This document shows positions 23,597-32,793 of a stretch of DNA of 39,260 nucleotides, piece after piece. The DNA is from Trichomonas tenax (lineage: Eukaryota > Parabasalia > Trichomonadida > Trichomonadidae): contig JALKBU010000451.1 of assembly GCA_023091735.1 (NCBI GenBank), positions 1 through 39,260 on the forward strand, written 5' to 3'. The first letter of the stretch is position 1; each line of letters starts with the position of its first letter. Position numbers and translations under genes: made by a program. The notes beneath the pieces are model-generated. The model worked only from the letters and a program-made list of their open reading frames with translations. It had not been told where the DNA came from and ran no database searches.

Positions 23597-25801
23597 TTAC
23601 TCGAATGGAGAAAAAGTAGCAATCTTGACTGTCATTTGCTTTCCGGAGCCAATATAGTGCTTCATTGGCTCGACTTTGACGTTCTTGACTGTCTCGAAGA
23701 CTCTGTTATCAATGAATACCTTGAATGAAACTGGAACTTTCTCGGCACTGCAGATTGATGCACTTGTGATTGGTGCACGTGTCATCTTTGTTGATGAAGC
23801 CTCTCTGTCTGTGATCGAAACCTTTCCTGGCTCATCGACTGTCTCAAGGAGAAGAACTTGATCTGAAGGTCTGATGTGCTGCTCCTTGTTGATGGACCAG
23901 AACGCGATACTTGTTGATTCGAAGTTCTTCATCTCGTTGTCCACATCAGAGATCATCATCCACTTCTTCGTCTTGATCTTCTTCTCATCGTTCTCTGTGA
24001 ATCCTGGAACTTCTGTTGTAAGCAGCTGAGAGCCGATGTGAAGAGAGACAACAAACGGAATCTGTACAATACTGTCATCATTGAATTGAAGAGAAGCAAC
24101 CCAGACATGCAATGAGACTGTGAATCTTGCAAATGCGATATAGTGCTGCAAGGCCAACTGCATGATGACATCTGGACTGAGAGGATCAAGCCATGGATTG
24201 TTCTCACGTTGCTCTGATGAATGGATTGTTGGGAACAACAAAGGAGTGGCTTCTTCATTCATTCTCGGCGCCATTTGAGTGCATGTCTCATAAACTCTGT
24301 TTACAAACCTGCTGTAAGCATCATCGCTGCTTGCGATATAGTCTGACACGACGTTTGTTGTCATCTGGTTGCTGTGATCTATTGGCATAACATACAGCGT
24401 GAACGACAAGCGTTTGACGAGGTTTGGATCGTATTTAGACAAACACAAGTAAAGAGATTGTGTGATGCTCGAAAGAACGTTATCACCGCCCAAAATGACG
24501 ATGTTGTGTGTAATTATTGTTGGAGTTTCATGGTTCATGATGTATTCCATCAATGGCTGGAAAACTGTAGTATTCAAGATTTCGGTACATGGAACTAAGA
24601 GGAATTTTGAGTCAGAAGGACCGTCAACGGTCAGTTTCGTGTCTACGTCGTAATCGATGGAGAGTTTAATTGGCGTAATTCCGACAATCGGTGGTTTAAG
24701 AACTAATGTGTCGTAATAAGGCTCATTCGGAGGTATTTTTGTAACTTGCAATTTCTTCCTTATTTTAGCATCAGATTCTTCCGAAAATCCGACCATTTGA
24801 AAGATTCTCACGATATGTCGTGGTTTTTCTGCGTAAATGTGAAGCTTCTTGACGACAAAGTACTTTCCGTAGTTGAGAATTTGTTGTTCTACATTGATTT
24901 TTGTCATATATCTTTCATGAAGTAAATTTGGCAAAAATGTTGCATTGTGATCAAAAAGAACGTGAACAAAGCCATTTGTTGCGACATTCGCTTTTCCGAT
25001 CCTCTGAAGTATGTTAAAGTACGCAGCACCCGGATAATTCGCGTTTAATTCGAGAAGTTGGCCAATTTCTGAGCCGAGTGAAGAAACAGGGTGCGGGAAA
25101 ATGAGGGATTGCTTGAGAGGTTCAATGAGGACTTCCAAAATGCTGTGCTCAATTTGTGGGAAAATTGAAATTATGACAAACAAAATATGCAAAAGAGATG
25201 CAGCTTCTTGCAGATTGTTCATGCCTTCGAGCCTCTGCTTCATTGCCTGTATCAACCACTTCACAGCGAGCGGAGATTTATGAATTAATCTGAAAAGATC
25301 GAAAAAGTAGGAAATCGGAATCGACGACAATAATATCGGATGATCGTATTTATTTGTAATGTTGTCAAGCCTCGTTTTCATGCTGATTTCGTTTTGCGTT
25401 ATCAATTTATTGAGGAAAACCATCGCATAAGATATGGAAATATTGCCAGAATTGACTAATTGGTTATATGGGTCTTTCCATATCTTGTCGGGGATGTAAG
25501 CGTGACGACAAATAACCATATGCATTAAAGATTGGAGGCAAGATTCGTATATCACGATGGGTTCTGGCGCTGATGGATTTTGTTGTTTGGAAGAGTTGTA
25601 GGCTGCTAGAGTAGATGCCAAAAATCGTAGTAATTCAGATGTAAATAGATCAGCGAAATCTTCTTTGTTAACATTGTCCCAAAAATTGGGAATAGACCAA
25701 GGAACAAGGGAAAAGTTCGAACCTTCGATAAGTTTGAACAGTTTCATGAACTTATCATTTTCATATTGACCTTCCCTGATGATAAATCGCCTCAAATTCA
25801 T
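23597..25801 (-). CDS. 734-residue protein, possibly PI3K p101/p84-like adaptor
   Basis: The N-terminal 300 residues are helical (ESCLQSLMHMVICRHAYIPD, SLLHILFVIISIFPQIEHSI), the C-terminal 400 mostly beta. In the second half, LSFTLYVMPIDHSNQMTTNV then VSDYIASSDDAYSRFVNRVY (about 466-505) resembles the motif of PI3K-gamma adaptors PIK3R5/PIK3R6, where a YIP(V/L) strand is followed by a YLxxxDPWYxRxV block; later NPWLDPLSPDVIMQLALQHY and a long beta stretch follow. This is recollection of family style, not an alignment, and the Trp of the block is replaced by Ala. If right it would regulate a phosphoinositide 3-kinase at membranes. Alternative: a trichomonad-specific adaptor. ATG at 25801 is the first Met. 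Codon usage suggests moderate to strong expression, rising toward the 3' half. Confidence 0.85.
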   Translation of the reverse strand: MNLRRFIIREGQYENDKFMKLFKLIEGSNFSLVPWSIPNFWDNVNKEDFADLFTSELLRFLASTLAAYNSSKQQNPSAPEPIVIYESCLQSLMHMVICRHAYIPDKIWKDPYNQLVNSGNISISYAMVFLNKLITQNEISMKTRLDNITNKYDHPILLSSIPISYFFDLFRLIHKSPLAVKWLIQAMKQRLEGMNNLQEAASLLHILFVIISIFPQIEHSILEVLIEPLKQSLIFPHPVSSLGSEIGQLLELNANYPGAAYFNILQRIGKANVATNGFVHVLFDHNATFLPNLLHERYMTKINVEQQILNYGKYFVVKKLHIYAEKPRHIVRIFQMVGFSEESDAKIRKKLQVTKIPPNEPYYDTLVLKPPIVGITPIKLSIDYDVDTKLTVDGPSDSKFLLVPCTEILNTTVFQPLMEYIMNHETPTIITHNIVILGGDNVLSSITQSLYLCLSKYDPNLVKRLSFTLYVMPIDHSNQMTTNVVSDYIASSDDAYSRFVNRVYETCTQMAPRMNEEATPLLFPTIHSSEQRENNPWLDPLSPDVIMQLALQHYIAFARFTVSLHVWVASLQFNDDSIVQIPFVVSLHIGSQLLTTEVPGFTENDEKKIKTKKWMMISDVDNEMKNFESTSIAFWSINKEQHIRPSDQVLLLETVDEPGKVSITDREASSTKMTRAPITSASICSAEKVPVSFKVFIDNRVFETVKNVKVEPMKHYIGSGKQMTVKIATFSPFE

Positions 25802-26234
25802 ATTATATAAAATTTGTCATTTTTCATTTGTCTAAAATCAAATTTGACCAAATATTTACCGGAAAAGATCCTATAAAACACCTAAATCTTAAACCAAGAA
25901 AAGATTTTATACAGTTTTTCATAATAACAAGAATATAAGAAATTTATGAATTTTCATTAAAATTTAATTATTTATTTAGTTTTTATAAAATTTAAATCAA
26001 TTAATCACATTTATTTTTAATTTTAATTATATTTCACTCAAAGAAATCTATAAAATGATCAAATATTTTTCAAGATATAAAAATAATTTGCTATTTTTTA
26101 AGATTTTCTTTTCTAAAACTAATACCTGAATGATTAAAACTCTATCTATGACATTATTGTAATTGTTTTATAATTTATCAAATTCATTCTAAAGAAATAC
26201 AAACATATTTAGTAACAAACAAAAATAATATAGG
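25802..26234. other. Intergenic, nothing recognised
   Basis: Extremely AT-rich spacer between the start of the 734-residue gene and the stop of the next one. No open frame, repeat or promoter box beyond generic A/T runs. Confidence 0.5.
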
Positions 26235-27695
26235 TTATTCTTCGTTCCCTGTGAATAACTGAATGAATACATTTCCAACAGTAAAATATTCTATTTCTGG
26301 AGAGTCACAGAGGTTCATCACAGTGTCAATGAAGTCACTGGTACCAAATTTCTCCATTAATATATTACCGAGTTCTTCATTATCATTCTCAGAGAATACG
26401 TCATAAAGAAAAACAACAACTTCCTTTAGAAGCTTAAGATCAGTTTCATCGACCATATCATACAGAACCTGCCAGAAAGGAGAATTGAAATATATATCAA
26501 ACACTTGATTTTCTTCACTTGATTGCAATATATTGATAATGACTTTAAAAGTATGCTTCTTGATGTTAAAATTCCCGTTAAAGAACAGCTCAAAGAAGTT
26601 ATGCAAGCATCCATTTTCCATAAGAAATGGTATTTTTTCTGAATGATGATTAAAAAGCTGATAGAAAAGCTTGATCATGTGCTTTGTGTATTTTTCAGGT
26701 GCATCTGCAAAAAATAGTTCAGCAATCTTATTCCATGGAAATATTTGTATAAATTCATCTAATTTTTCGGATTTGGAGTATTCAATTGCTTTTTTAGATA
26801 TCTGTATTAAGCAATCACGTAAATGTATATCAAATTGCTCAATTTGTTGTAACATTTTCATTGCAAAATCAGAATTAACAAAATCATCTACGAAATCAAT
26901 CAACTGTTCTGATTCAGCCATACGAATACATTGATAGTATCCGTTAAATGAGTATACAAATGGATTATCTCGAACAAATAAGAAATTAGAATAAAAATCA
27001 AAATGAATGGCAAGTGATAAGTTCTCTGGCTTAAGGTTCATGATATTATTCATAATGTAGACAGCATATTCAACGCTTTCTATCTTTTCAGTAATATTGT
27101 GAGCAACTTTCATAAAACTTTCGATACTTTGTTCAAAATACGAAACTTGATTAGTTAGAGTTAGGAGAATGTTGTTCAATGCGTTAAGTGAATAATATAC
27201 AATGTCTTCCCTTTGTTTTGGTGTTAATTGGACTTTTTCTGTGCATCTGTGAGGATCAGTTATAAGGTCTATTAAATATTGGGCTTCTGCTTCTGTAAAT
27301 TCGTTGTGAATTTGGTGGATATCGTGACAAAATAATATTCCAATAATTTTAATTACTTTAATAGTAATATAAGGCCGATCAATGATCGCCAAACACTCTT
27401 TTAGAAACCCGACGATATTGAAATTTGTTAAATAATCGAGCATATTTAAAATTTCACCATTTTTCGGGTCATCGATGTGACTTGATATTACATTCCGCAA
27501 GTATTCCCATGTTTTTTCGAGAATTTCTATACGTGATTCATCAGTTCCATCAAAGTTATAGAAAATTTCTTTTATTTCGTCAATGAAGAAATCTTTGACT
27601 TCTGGAGTATCGTATTGTGGTATAATTTTTCTCATTTCCGATGGAGACGTATTCAGTTTTTTTTGTGTATTAACTTCTTTATATTCTTCATCCAT
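26235..27695 (-). CDS. ARM/HEAT-like helical protein, function unknown
   Basis: 486 residues. After a polar N-terminus (MDEEYKEVNTQKKLNTSPSE) the protein is a chain of acidic, hydrophobic helix pairs: NFNIVGFLKECLAIIDRPYI, IVYYSLNALNNILLTLTNQV, EYAVYIMNNIMNLKPENLSL, LKLLKEVVVFLYDVFSENDN, typical of ARM-type solenoids. No catalytic motif, signal or membrane helix. Built like the 430-residue protein at 11625 and with similar AT-rich codons. The start codon is only 51 bases from the M3 peptidase stop codon upstream of it, so its promoter must overlap the 3' end of that gene. Likely a protein-binding scaffold; partner unknown. Confidence 0.85.
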   Translation of the reverse strand: MDEEYKEVNTQKKLNTSPSEMRKIIPQYDTPEVKDFFIDEIKEIFYNFDGTDESRIEILEKTWEYLRNVISSHIDDPKNGEILNMLDYLTNFNIVGFLKECLAIIDRPYITIKVIKIIGILFCHDIHQIHNEFTEAEAQYLIDLITDPHRCTEKVQLTPKQREDIVYYSLNALNNILLTLTNQVSYFEQSIESFMKVAHNITEKIESVEYAVYIMNNIMNLKPENLSLAIHFDFYSNFLFVRDNPFVYSFNGYYQCIRMAESEQLIDFVDDFVNSDFAMKMLQQIEQFDIHLRDCLIQISKKAIEYSKSEKLDEFIQIFPWNKIAELFFADAPEKYTKHMIKLFYQLFNHHSEKIPFLMENGCLHNFFELFFNGNFNIKKHTFKVIINILQSSEENQVFDIYFNSPFWQVLYDMVDETDLKLLKEVVVFLYDVFSENDNEELGNILMEKFGTSDFIDTVMNLCDSPEIEYFTVGNVFIQLFTGNEE

Positions 27696-27746
27696 AAAAA
27701 TGGAAAAAAATAATTCTAGTCAAAAAAGAAGTCTTTACACTTTTCT

Positions 27747-29819
27747 TTAGTATTTGATTCCACTTCTCTTCAAGAGTGCTTCCTGGGATGGATCTCTTCC
27801 CATGAAGTTCCTGAACTCTTCCTGGACAGGGATGGAGTTACCCTTCTCGAGGATCTCCCTCCTGAATGACATGCCTGTCTCCTTGTTGAAGATGCCTTCC
27901 TTCTGGAACCTGGAGAAGCAGTCAGCGTCCAAAACCTCAGCCCACTTGTAGGAGTAGTAACCAGCTGAGTAAGCAACTGGTCTGCTGAAGAGGTGTCCGA
28001 AAGAGTAGTACATGGAGTTCGTCTTTTCGCCATAGAAGGATCTGTACTTCTCAGCAACAGCATCATCGATGTCGTTGAGGTCCATATCCTTGAACTTGGA
28101 GTACTCCTGGTGGAGAGCGAAGTCGATTCTGCCGAAGTACAACTGCCTGACGAATAATGTAGCAGATCTGTAGTTTCTGGCAGCGATCATCTTCTTGAAG
28201 AGATCCTCTGGGATCTTTGCACCTGTCTCCCAGTGAGAAGCGAACAAGTCAAGAGCCTCACGCTCCCAGACGTAGTTCTCGTGGAACTGAGATGGAAGCT
28301 CAACATAATCCCATGGAACGTTCATGCCGCTGAGAGATGAGATCTCGCCATCATAGAACAAGCAGTGGAGGCAGTGTCCGAACTCGTGGAAGATTGTGGA
28401 AACATCATCGTGAGATAACAAAGCTGGCTTGCCACCTATTGACTTGTTGAGGTTGCAGTTGACTGTTACGAGGTTTGGATCGTTGGCAGATGGCTGTCCG
28501 ATGTGGAGCTCGCTCATCCATGCACCAGAGCACTTGTTCTCTCTTGGATACAAGTCAACGAAGAATGAACCGAGCTTCTTCTTTGACTCGATGTCGATGA
28601 CTTCGAAGACCTTGACATCTGGCTGCCAGACTTCGATCTTGCCCTCGACTTCCGGCTGACCGGCTTCTCTGAAGTATGTTGGGAGCTCCTTGACTTCGAT
28701 GCCGTAGATGATCTGAACGATCTTGAAGAGGCCCTCCAAAACCTTTTCAGCTGGGAAGTATGGCTTGAGCTCTTCCTCATCGAATTCGTAGAGTTCCTTG
28801 CGCTGGCGCTCAGCCCAGTAAGCTGTGTTCCATGGCTTGAGAATGACATCTGGGTTCTTGGACTTGGCGTACTTCAGCAATGTCTCGTTGTCCTCCATAT
28901 ACTGTGGATAGCACATCTGATGGAGATCCTCGACGAACTTGAGTGCGTTTGCACCGTTTGCAGCCATACGGCGGTTCAAAACCATGTCAGCCCATGTGTT
29001 GAAGCCGAGAATGTGTGCCTTCTCGTCACGGAGTGCGATGATCTTCTTGATGTTCTCGCCGTTATCGTAATTTCCGCCGCGGCCAATTGTGAGCGATAAC
29101 TGGTACATCTGCTTGCGGAGGTCCTCGGACTCAGCGTACATCATGACTGGGAGCCTTGATGGGCACTGATGGTTGAATCTCCACTTGTCTGGCTGTCCCT
29201 TTGATGTCGCATCTTCCTTTGCAGCGTCAATGGCAGACTGTGGGAGTCCCTTGAGCTCCTCCTCGTTTGTGACATAGATTTCTCCGGCCTTTGTGGAGTC
29301 GAGAACATTATCAGCGAACTTCTTTGTGATCTCAGCGAGTTGAACGCTGATTTCGGAAACGCGCTTCTTCTTGTCCTCTGGGAGTCCGGCACCATTCTGG
29401 AGGAACTCCTTGATTGTGTTATCGATGAATCTCAATTCCTGCTTGTTGAGATTCTGATCCTTCGATTTCTCGAATTCCTTGTTGAGGACCTTGTAAAGGT
29501 TGTCGTTGAGGTAGACAGATGTCTCAAACTCTGAGAGGAGTGGGAGAATCTTTGCGTAAGCCTCGCGAAGTTCATTTGATTCTTTGACTGATGTTAAATG
29601 CGAAATTCTGTTCGAGAATGCGTTGACAACACTGAAGAGTTTGTCGAATTTCTTGAATGTTGTCTCGTATGTGATTTCATCGTCTGATAATTTTGAGATT
29701 TCTTCGATAGCTTTGTTTGCGAGGTCAATCGCATGCTTTCCGTCCTCAAAAACGTGGTTCGGTGTCAATGTGGACCACTTTGGATAGAATGACTCATCAA
29801 GGAAAGGATGGGAAGTCAT
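27747..29819 (-). CDS. M3A-family oligopeptidase (oligopeptidase A / thimet type)
   Basis: 690 residues, the usual length of Dcp/OpdA/thimet enzymes. It cleaves short peptides in the cytosol downstream of the proteasome. The zinc site is intact: HEFGH at residues 478-482 (H478 and H482 bind zinc, E479 is catalytic) and E507 in DYVELPSQ, 25 residues on, as third ligand. The substrate-binding YYSYKWAEVLDADCFSRF and GGSIP-like end region (EKGNSIPVQEEFRNFMGRDP) are present. No signal or mitochondrial/hydrogenosomal presequence is obvious (MTSHPFLDESFYPKW). Coding sequence is clearly the most G/C-rich and codon-biased in the window, which points to high expression; a bacterial origin is possible but the same bias is seen in H2B. 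Upstream are an Inr-like TCATTTAT and a cluster of four C-runs. Confidence 0.95.
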   Translation of the reverse strand: MTSHPFLDESFYPKWSTLTPNHVFEDGKHAIDLANKAIEEISKLSDDEITYETTFKKFDKLFSVVNAFSNRISHLTSVKESNELREAYAKILPLLSEFETSVYLNDNLYKVLNKEFEKSKDQNLNKQELRFIDNTIKEFLQNGAGLPEDKKKRVSEISVQLAEITKKFADNVLDSTKAGEIYVTNEEELKGLPQSAIDAAKEDATSKGQPDKWRFNHQCPSRLPVMMYAESEDLRKQMYQLSLTIGRGGNYDNGENIKKIIALRDEKAHILGFNTWADMVLNRRMAANGANALKFVEDLHQMCYPQYMEDNETLLKYAKSKNPDVILKPWNTAYWAERQRKELYEFDEEELKPYFPAEKVLEGLFKIVQIIYGIEVKELPTYFREAGQPEVEGKIEVWQPDVKVFEVIDIESKKKLGSFFVDLYPRENKCSGAWMSELHIGQPSANDPNLVTVNCNLNKSIGGKPALLSHDDVSTIFHEFGHCLHCLFYDGEISSLSGMNVPWDYVELPSQFHENYVWEREALDLFASHWETGAKIPEDLFKKMIAARNYRSATLFVRQLYFGRIDFALHQEYSKFKDMDLNDIDDAVAEKYRSFYGEKTNSMYYSFGHLFSRPVAYSAGYYSYKWAEVLDADCFSRFQKEGIFNKETGMSFRREILEKGNSIPVQEEFRNFMGRDPSQEALLKRSGIKY

Positions 29820-29838
29820 AAGATTTTGTCACCTTTTT

Positions 29839-29926
29839 ATAAATGATCGAACAACTTTATTGAAGGGGATGAGAAAAAAATCAAGGGGGTTAAATTCCAA
29901 AGGGGTTAATAAAATATGAAAGGGGG
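29839..29926 (-). promoter_or_regulatory. M3 peptidase promoter: Inr and four C-runs
   Basis: On the coding strand, runs of 4-5 C lie at 29922-29926, 29902-29905, 29885-29889 and 29865-29868, spaced 20, 17 and 20 bases, each followed by TT. TCATTTAT at 29839-29846 is a plausible Inr 20 bases before the ATG. The C-runs resemble the CCTTT-type core promoter motif described for trichomonads, here multiplied. Function inferred. Confidence 0.5.
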
Positions 29927-30421
29927 CAATTTCATTTTTCTTTTTGTTTTTCATTTTAATCATTAAATCATGTTATCAGCACCTTGAAGGAAGAATGCTT
30001 ACACGCAGTTTATTAGCATGCTTGATATATCATATGTTTTTTTGGCTTAATATCAAGATTGATATTTTTATTATTCAAAAATAGCATTTTCGGTATTCTC
30101 AAATACATTTTATTCGTACACAGAAACTAATTTACTTACTTTTATTCCATTAACATTTGAAACGTTAATTTTTTTAAATAATATGTAGCTGACATCGATA
30201 AAACATCATACTTTAATTATGGTTTTTCTGCCAATGAGATAAATAGATGTAAAGTGCATAGTTTACACATGAATATAGGAACATCAAAATATGAAATGAG
30301 TTTTTGTAATGTAGTGTCGGATTTTGAATTGCTGTAGCTAAGCAATGAACACTCATCGGGATTTTGAGAAGCTTTGTTGTATCTTTTTGGATATCTGGAA
30401 ATTGATGAAATTTGAAAGAAA
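29927..30421. other. Intergenic, no gene seen
   Basis: AT-rich. An 86-codon minus-strand frame at 30217-30477 overlaps the C-terminus of the next gene and has no recognisable domain. Confidence 0.45.
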
Positions 30422-30844
30422 TTAAAATGCATTCTTTGTTTTTGCCTTGCCCTGGTATGCCTTTTCGATCTTTTCAATTAATTTTTCGTTAGAATCTAAT
30501 TTAATTTTGATTATCGCAAATTGTTGAGTAAGGTTAGAGATCATATCCATCACAGCATCCAGCATTTGATTGATATCGCCTGATTTAACAGCTTCTTGTA
30601 ATAAATTTGAATTCATTCGATTAATTTCGTTTTGCTGCGATTTTTGTTCGGTAGACTTCTGAACAGATGCACAAGTTTCTTCTGCTCCTATCTTCTGTTT
30701 GGTTGTTTCTTTGAATTTGACTGTTATTTTTTTTGTTTTTGTTTTCTGTGGTGTATATTGTCGCTTTTCTTGTTGCTCATTTCTCTCAAAGGAGTGGCTT
30801 GACGTCTCTGGATATTCATTTAAAGCCTGATCTTCAAAAGACAT
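30422..30844 (-). CDS. Small charged coiled-coil protein, unknown
   Basis: 140 residues from the ATG at 30844 (MSFEDQALNEYPETSSHSFE); an upstream in-frame ATG at 30877 would place the AAACGG and Inr boxes within the gene, so it is not used. The N-terminal half is polar and basic (PQKTKTKKITVKFKETTKQK), probably disordered; residues 75-130 form a helix-rich segment, LLQEAVKSGDINQMLDAVMD then NLTQQFAIIKIKLDSNEKLI, with heptad spacing. It ends in a basic tail. No homology recognised. It has the same promoter layout (TCACTTTT, then CCGTTTA) as the small coiled-coil gene at 7088-7528. Confidence 0.65.
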   Translation of the reverse strand: MSFEDQALNEYPETSSHSFERNEQQEKRQYTPQKTKTKKITVKFKETTKQKIGAEETCASVQKSTEQKSQQNEINRMNSNLLQEAVKSGDINQMLDAVMDMISNLTQQFAIIKIKLDSNEKLIEKIEKAYQGKAKTKNAF

Positions 30845-30860
30845 CAAAATATAAAATTTT

Positions 30861-30884
30861 AAACGGCAATTTAACAAAAAGTGA
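30861..30884 (-). promoter_or_regulatory. Inr and AAACGG box before the coiled-coil gene
   Basis: Toward the start at 30844: TCACTTTT at 30877-30884 and GCCGTTTA at 30860-30867. Both boxes are also found together before the gene at 7528, where the AAACGGC box is in the opposite orientation. Confidence 0.45.
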
Positions 30885-30895
30885 CAAGATGTAAA

Positions 30896-31035
30896 TTAAT
30901 ATGATTCAATTGCAACACCAAGTTCAAGCAGTTTCATGATGGACATAACATTATCATATTTGCCTGTAACCAGCAATCCCGAATCTCAATTATTATTTTT
31001 TTGCTTCAATAGATGCACCAAGGAGGAGGCAGGAA
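30896..31035 (-). pseudogene. Ankyrin-repeat relic
   Basis: The minus strand reads LLLGASIEAK, two stops, then in a shifted frame DSGLLVTGKYDNVMSIMKLL followed by ELGVAIESY and TAA. That is the end of one ankyrin repeat and most of the next, broken by a frameshift. Upstream on the same strand, GCGTCACTTTTC lies at about 31041-31052 and CCCCTTT near 31056-31062, so a promoter-like cluster still stands in front of the relic. Confidence 0.65.
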
Positions 31036-31052
31036 AATTTTGTGAAAAGTGA

Positions 31053-31663
31053 CGCAAAAGGGGTGAAAGTTGTTACGATTAAAGACGATAGACCTTGTTG
31101 AGCTGATTTCTCTCTGATTAATTAATAAACGATGGATATAAATTTGCTGCCATATAGAGCATGCTAAGATGAATAAAATAAGTGAGTATGAGCATGTGCT
31201 GTAAAAAATAGAAACTTGAATTCCATATTATATTCATGAATGTTTTGTATTGGAGATTGTTCACATTGTAATATGTTTTTTCATACCATATATATCAGTT
31301 TTTAAGTGTGATTATCAAATAAATACCAAGTTTGTATTAATGTGCAATATGCATCTAATTAAAATATCTTCATTAATTAAGCAAATCATGTTGTGTTTAA
31401 AGATCAATGAAAGTAATATCGAATATATGTCAATGCATGATTATTTTATATAAATATGCAATGATATTTAAGAAATCATAAGCATGTTTCACTTTTAGTT
31501 ACTGGAAATAAGTGTAATTTTTGTAATTTAAAAGTGACAAATGATGCACATGTTAATACCAATATTTTATCTAAGCAAACTGTAATTTGACTTATACTTA
31601 TATGATATAATATATTCCCAAACTTGTGATTCACACTATTCTTTATGTTATGTGGATTGAATA
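31053..31663. other. Intergenic, no gene seen
   Basis: AT-rich. A 67-codon plus-strand frame from 31250 is hydrophobic, lacks any domain and is probably chance. AAAAGTGAC near 31530 is one more Inr-like copy without a gene. Confidence 0.45.
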
Positions 31664-32705
31664 CTACTTATTCACCCTGCACAACTTCAAAAACATACCA
31701 GAAGGCAAACAAAAGAAGTATGGATAATTTATGTGTTTTAGATGTTTTATTGTTTCTGTTGTGCATGCAAATAATATATAACGCAACATTGTGTATTCAT
31801 ATTGTATATATAACACCCGATGCAAACAGATCTCAATAAATTTTGATTGTATTTGGTATATAATATCATCAAATAGTTTGGGTATTCCAAAACTTCCACA
31901 ATAACCGAAATTTGCTGATTCATGATCTGATTCTGATGTATACACCAAAATCGCTTTTAGATTCAAATTCTTACATGCGATTTCAGGATCAATTGATTGA
32001 ATGAATTCAATTTTGAGACTCATGATGTAGTTAAGATCATTGGTTAACAGGCACATCTTCATTATTTCATTATTCGGATCATATTCTGACAAACACTGTG
32101 TAACAATATTTAAATTTTGTCCAAAATAACTATAGTGCAGACACTTTTCGGTGATATCTGCACCTTTACAAACTAAATAATCAAAACAATTAGACGACCC
32201 AAAATAGCAGCACCATTCAATTGAAGATTTTCCTTCATATTCCTGATTCATTATTTTAATATCTGAACCAACATCAAAGCAATCTCTAAATCCATCAACA
32301 TAAATGAATCTGGCTCAAATACTTGAAGAATACTTCCAATACTCATGTCCTTGTAATTCATTAAATGATTTGGTAATCCTGATTCATTGATATTAACAAG
32401 ATACTCCTTTGAATAAAGCACTGCAATGTAGGAACGAAGATAACTAGAAACTGGTTTTTGATGGACATCATAAATAATTTTGAACAAAGCCCAATACGCA
32501 GAAAGATATCTTAGATTACATTCAGATGCATTAGTAATAACAACAAGAACAGCTGATATGTCCCATTTTGATTTTTTACAGAATTCGATTAGATCTCTTG
32601 ATAGATCTTCGACTTGCTCAGATCTTAGGTTGTAAATCCTGTCATAGAATTCAATATATTCATAGTACTCATTGAAAAAGTAACTGAGACTTTTGAATCA
32701 TTCAT
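31664..32705 (-). pseudogene. DUF3447-type ankyrin protein gene, broken
   Basis: Translation from 32705 in three frames gives the N-terminal part of the trichomonad ankyrin family. Start MNDSK; after a one-base shift in the T-run at 32691-32694 (plus strand) it reads YYEYIEFYDRIYNLRSEQVE, SVLVV-type helices and NHLMNYKDMSIGSILQVFEP; after a second shift near 32302-32304 it reads DGFRDCFDVGSDIKI and NQEYEGKSSIEWCCYFGSSN, the hallmark DUF3447 segment, then GQNLNIVTQCLSEYDPNNEI. The tail after about 31860 is unrelated, and the ankyrin repeats that normally follow are missing. So it is truncated as well as frameshifted. GTCACTTTTCAC at about 32711-32722 lies upstream in the opposite orientation. 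Confidence 0.8.
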
Positions 32706-32793
32706 TTTGGCAAAATGTCACTTTTCACTTTTTTCGAATATACACATAATTTTTATGAAATACAAACATAATAAACAAAACAAAAGATAAATA

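Noticed and set aside
27754..29787. Open frames on both strands overlapping the M3 peptidase
   Set aside because: Shadows caused by the high G/C and codon bias of the peptidase gene; no domains.
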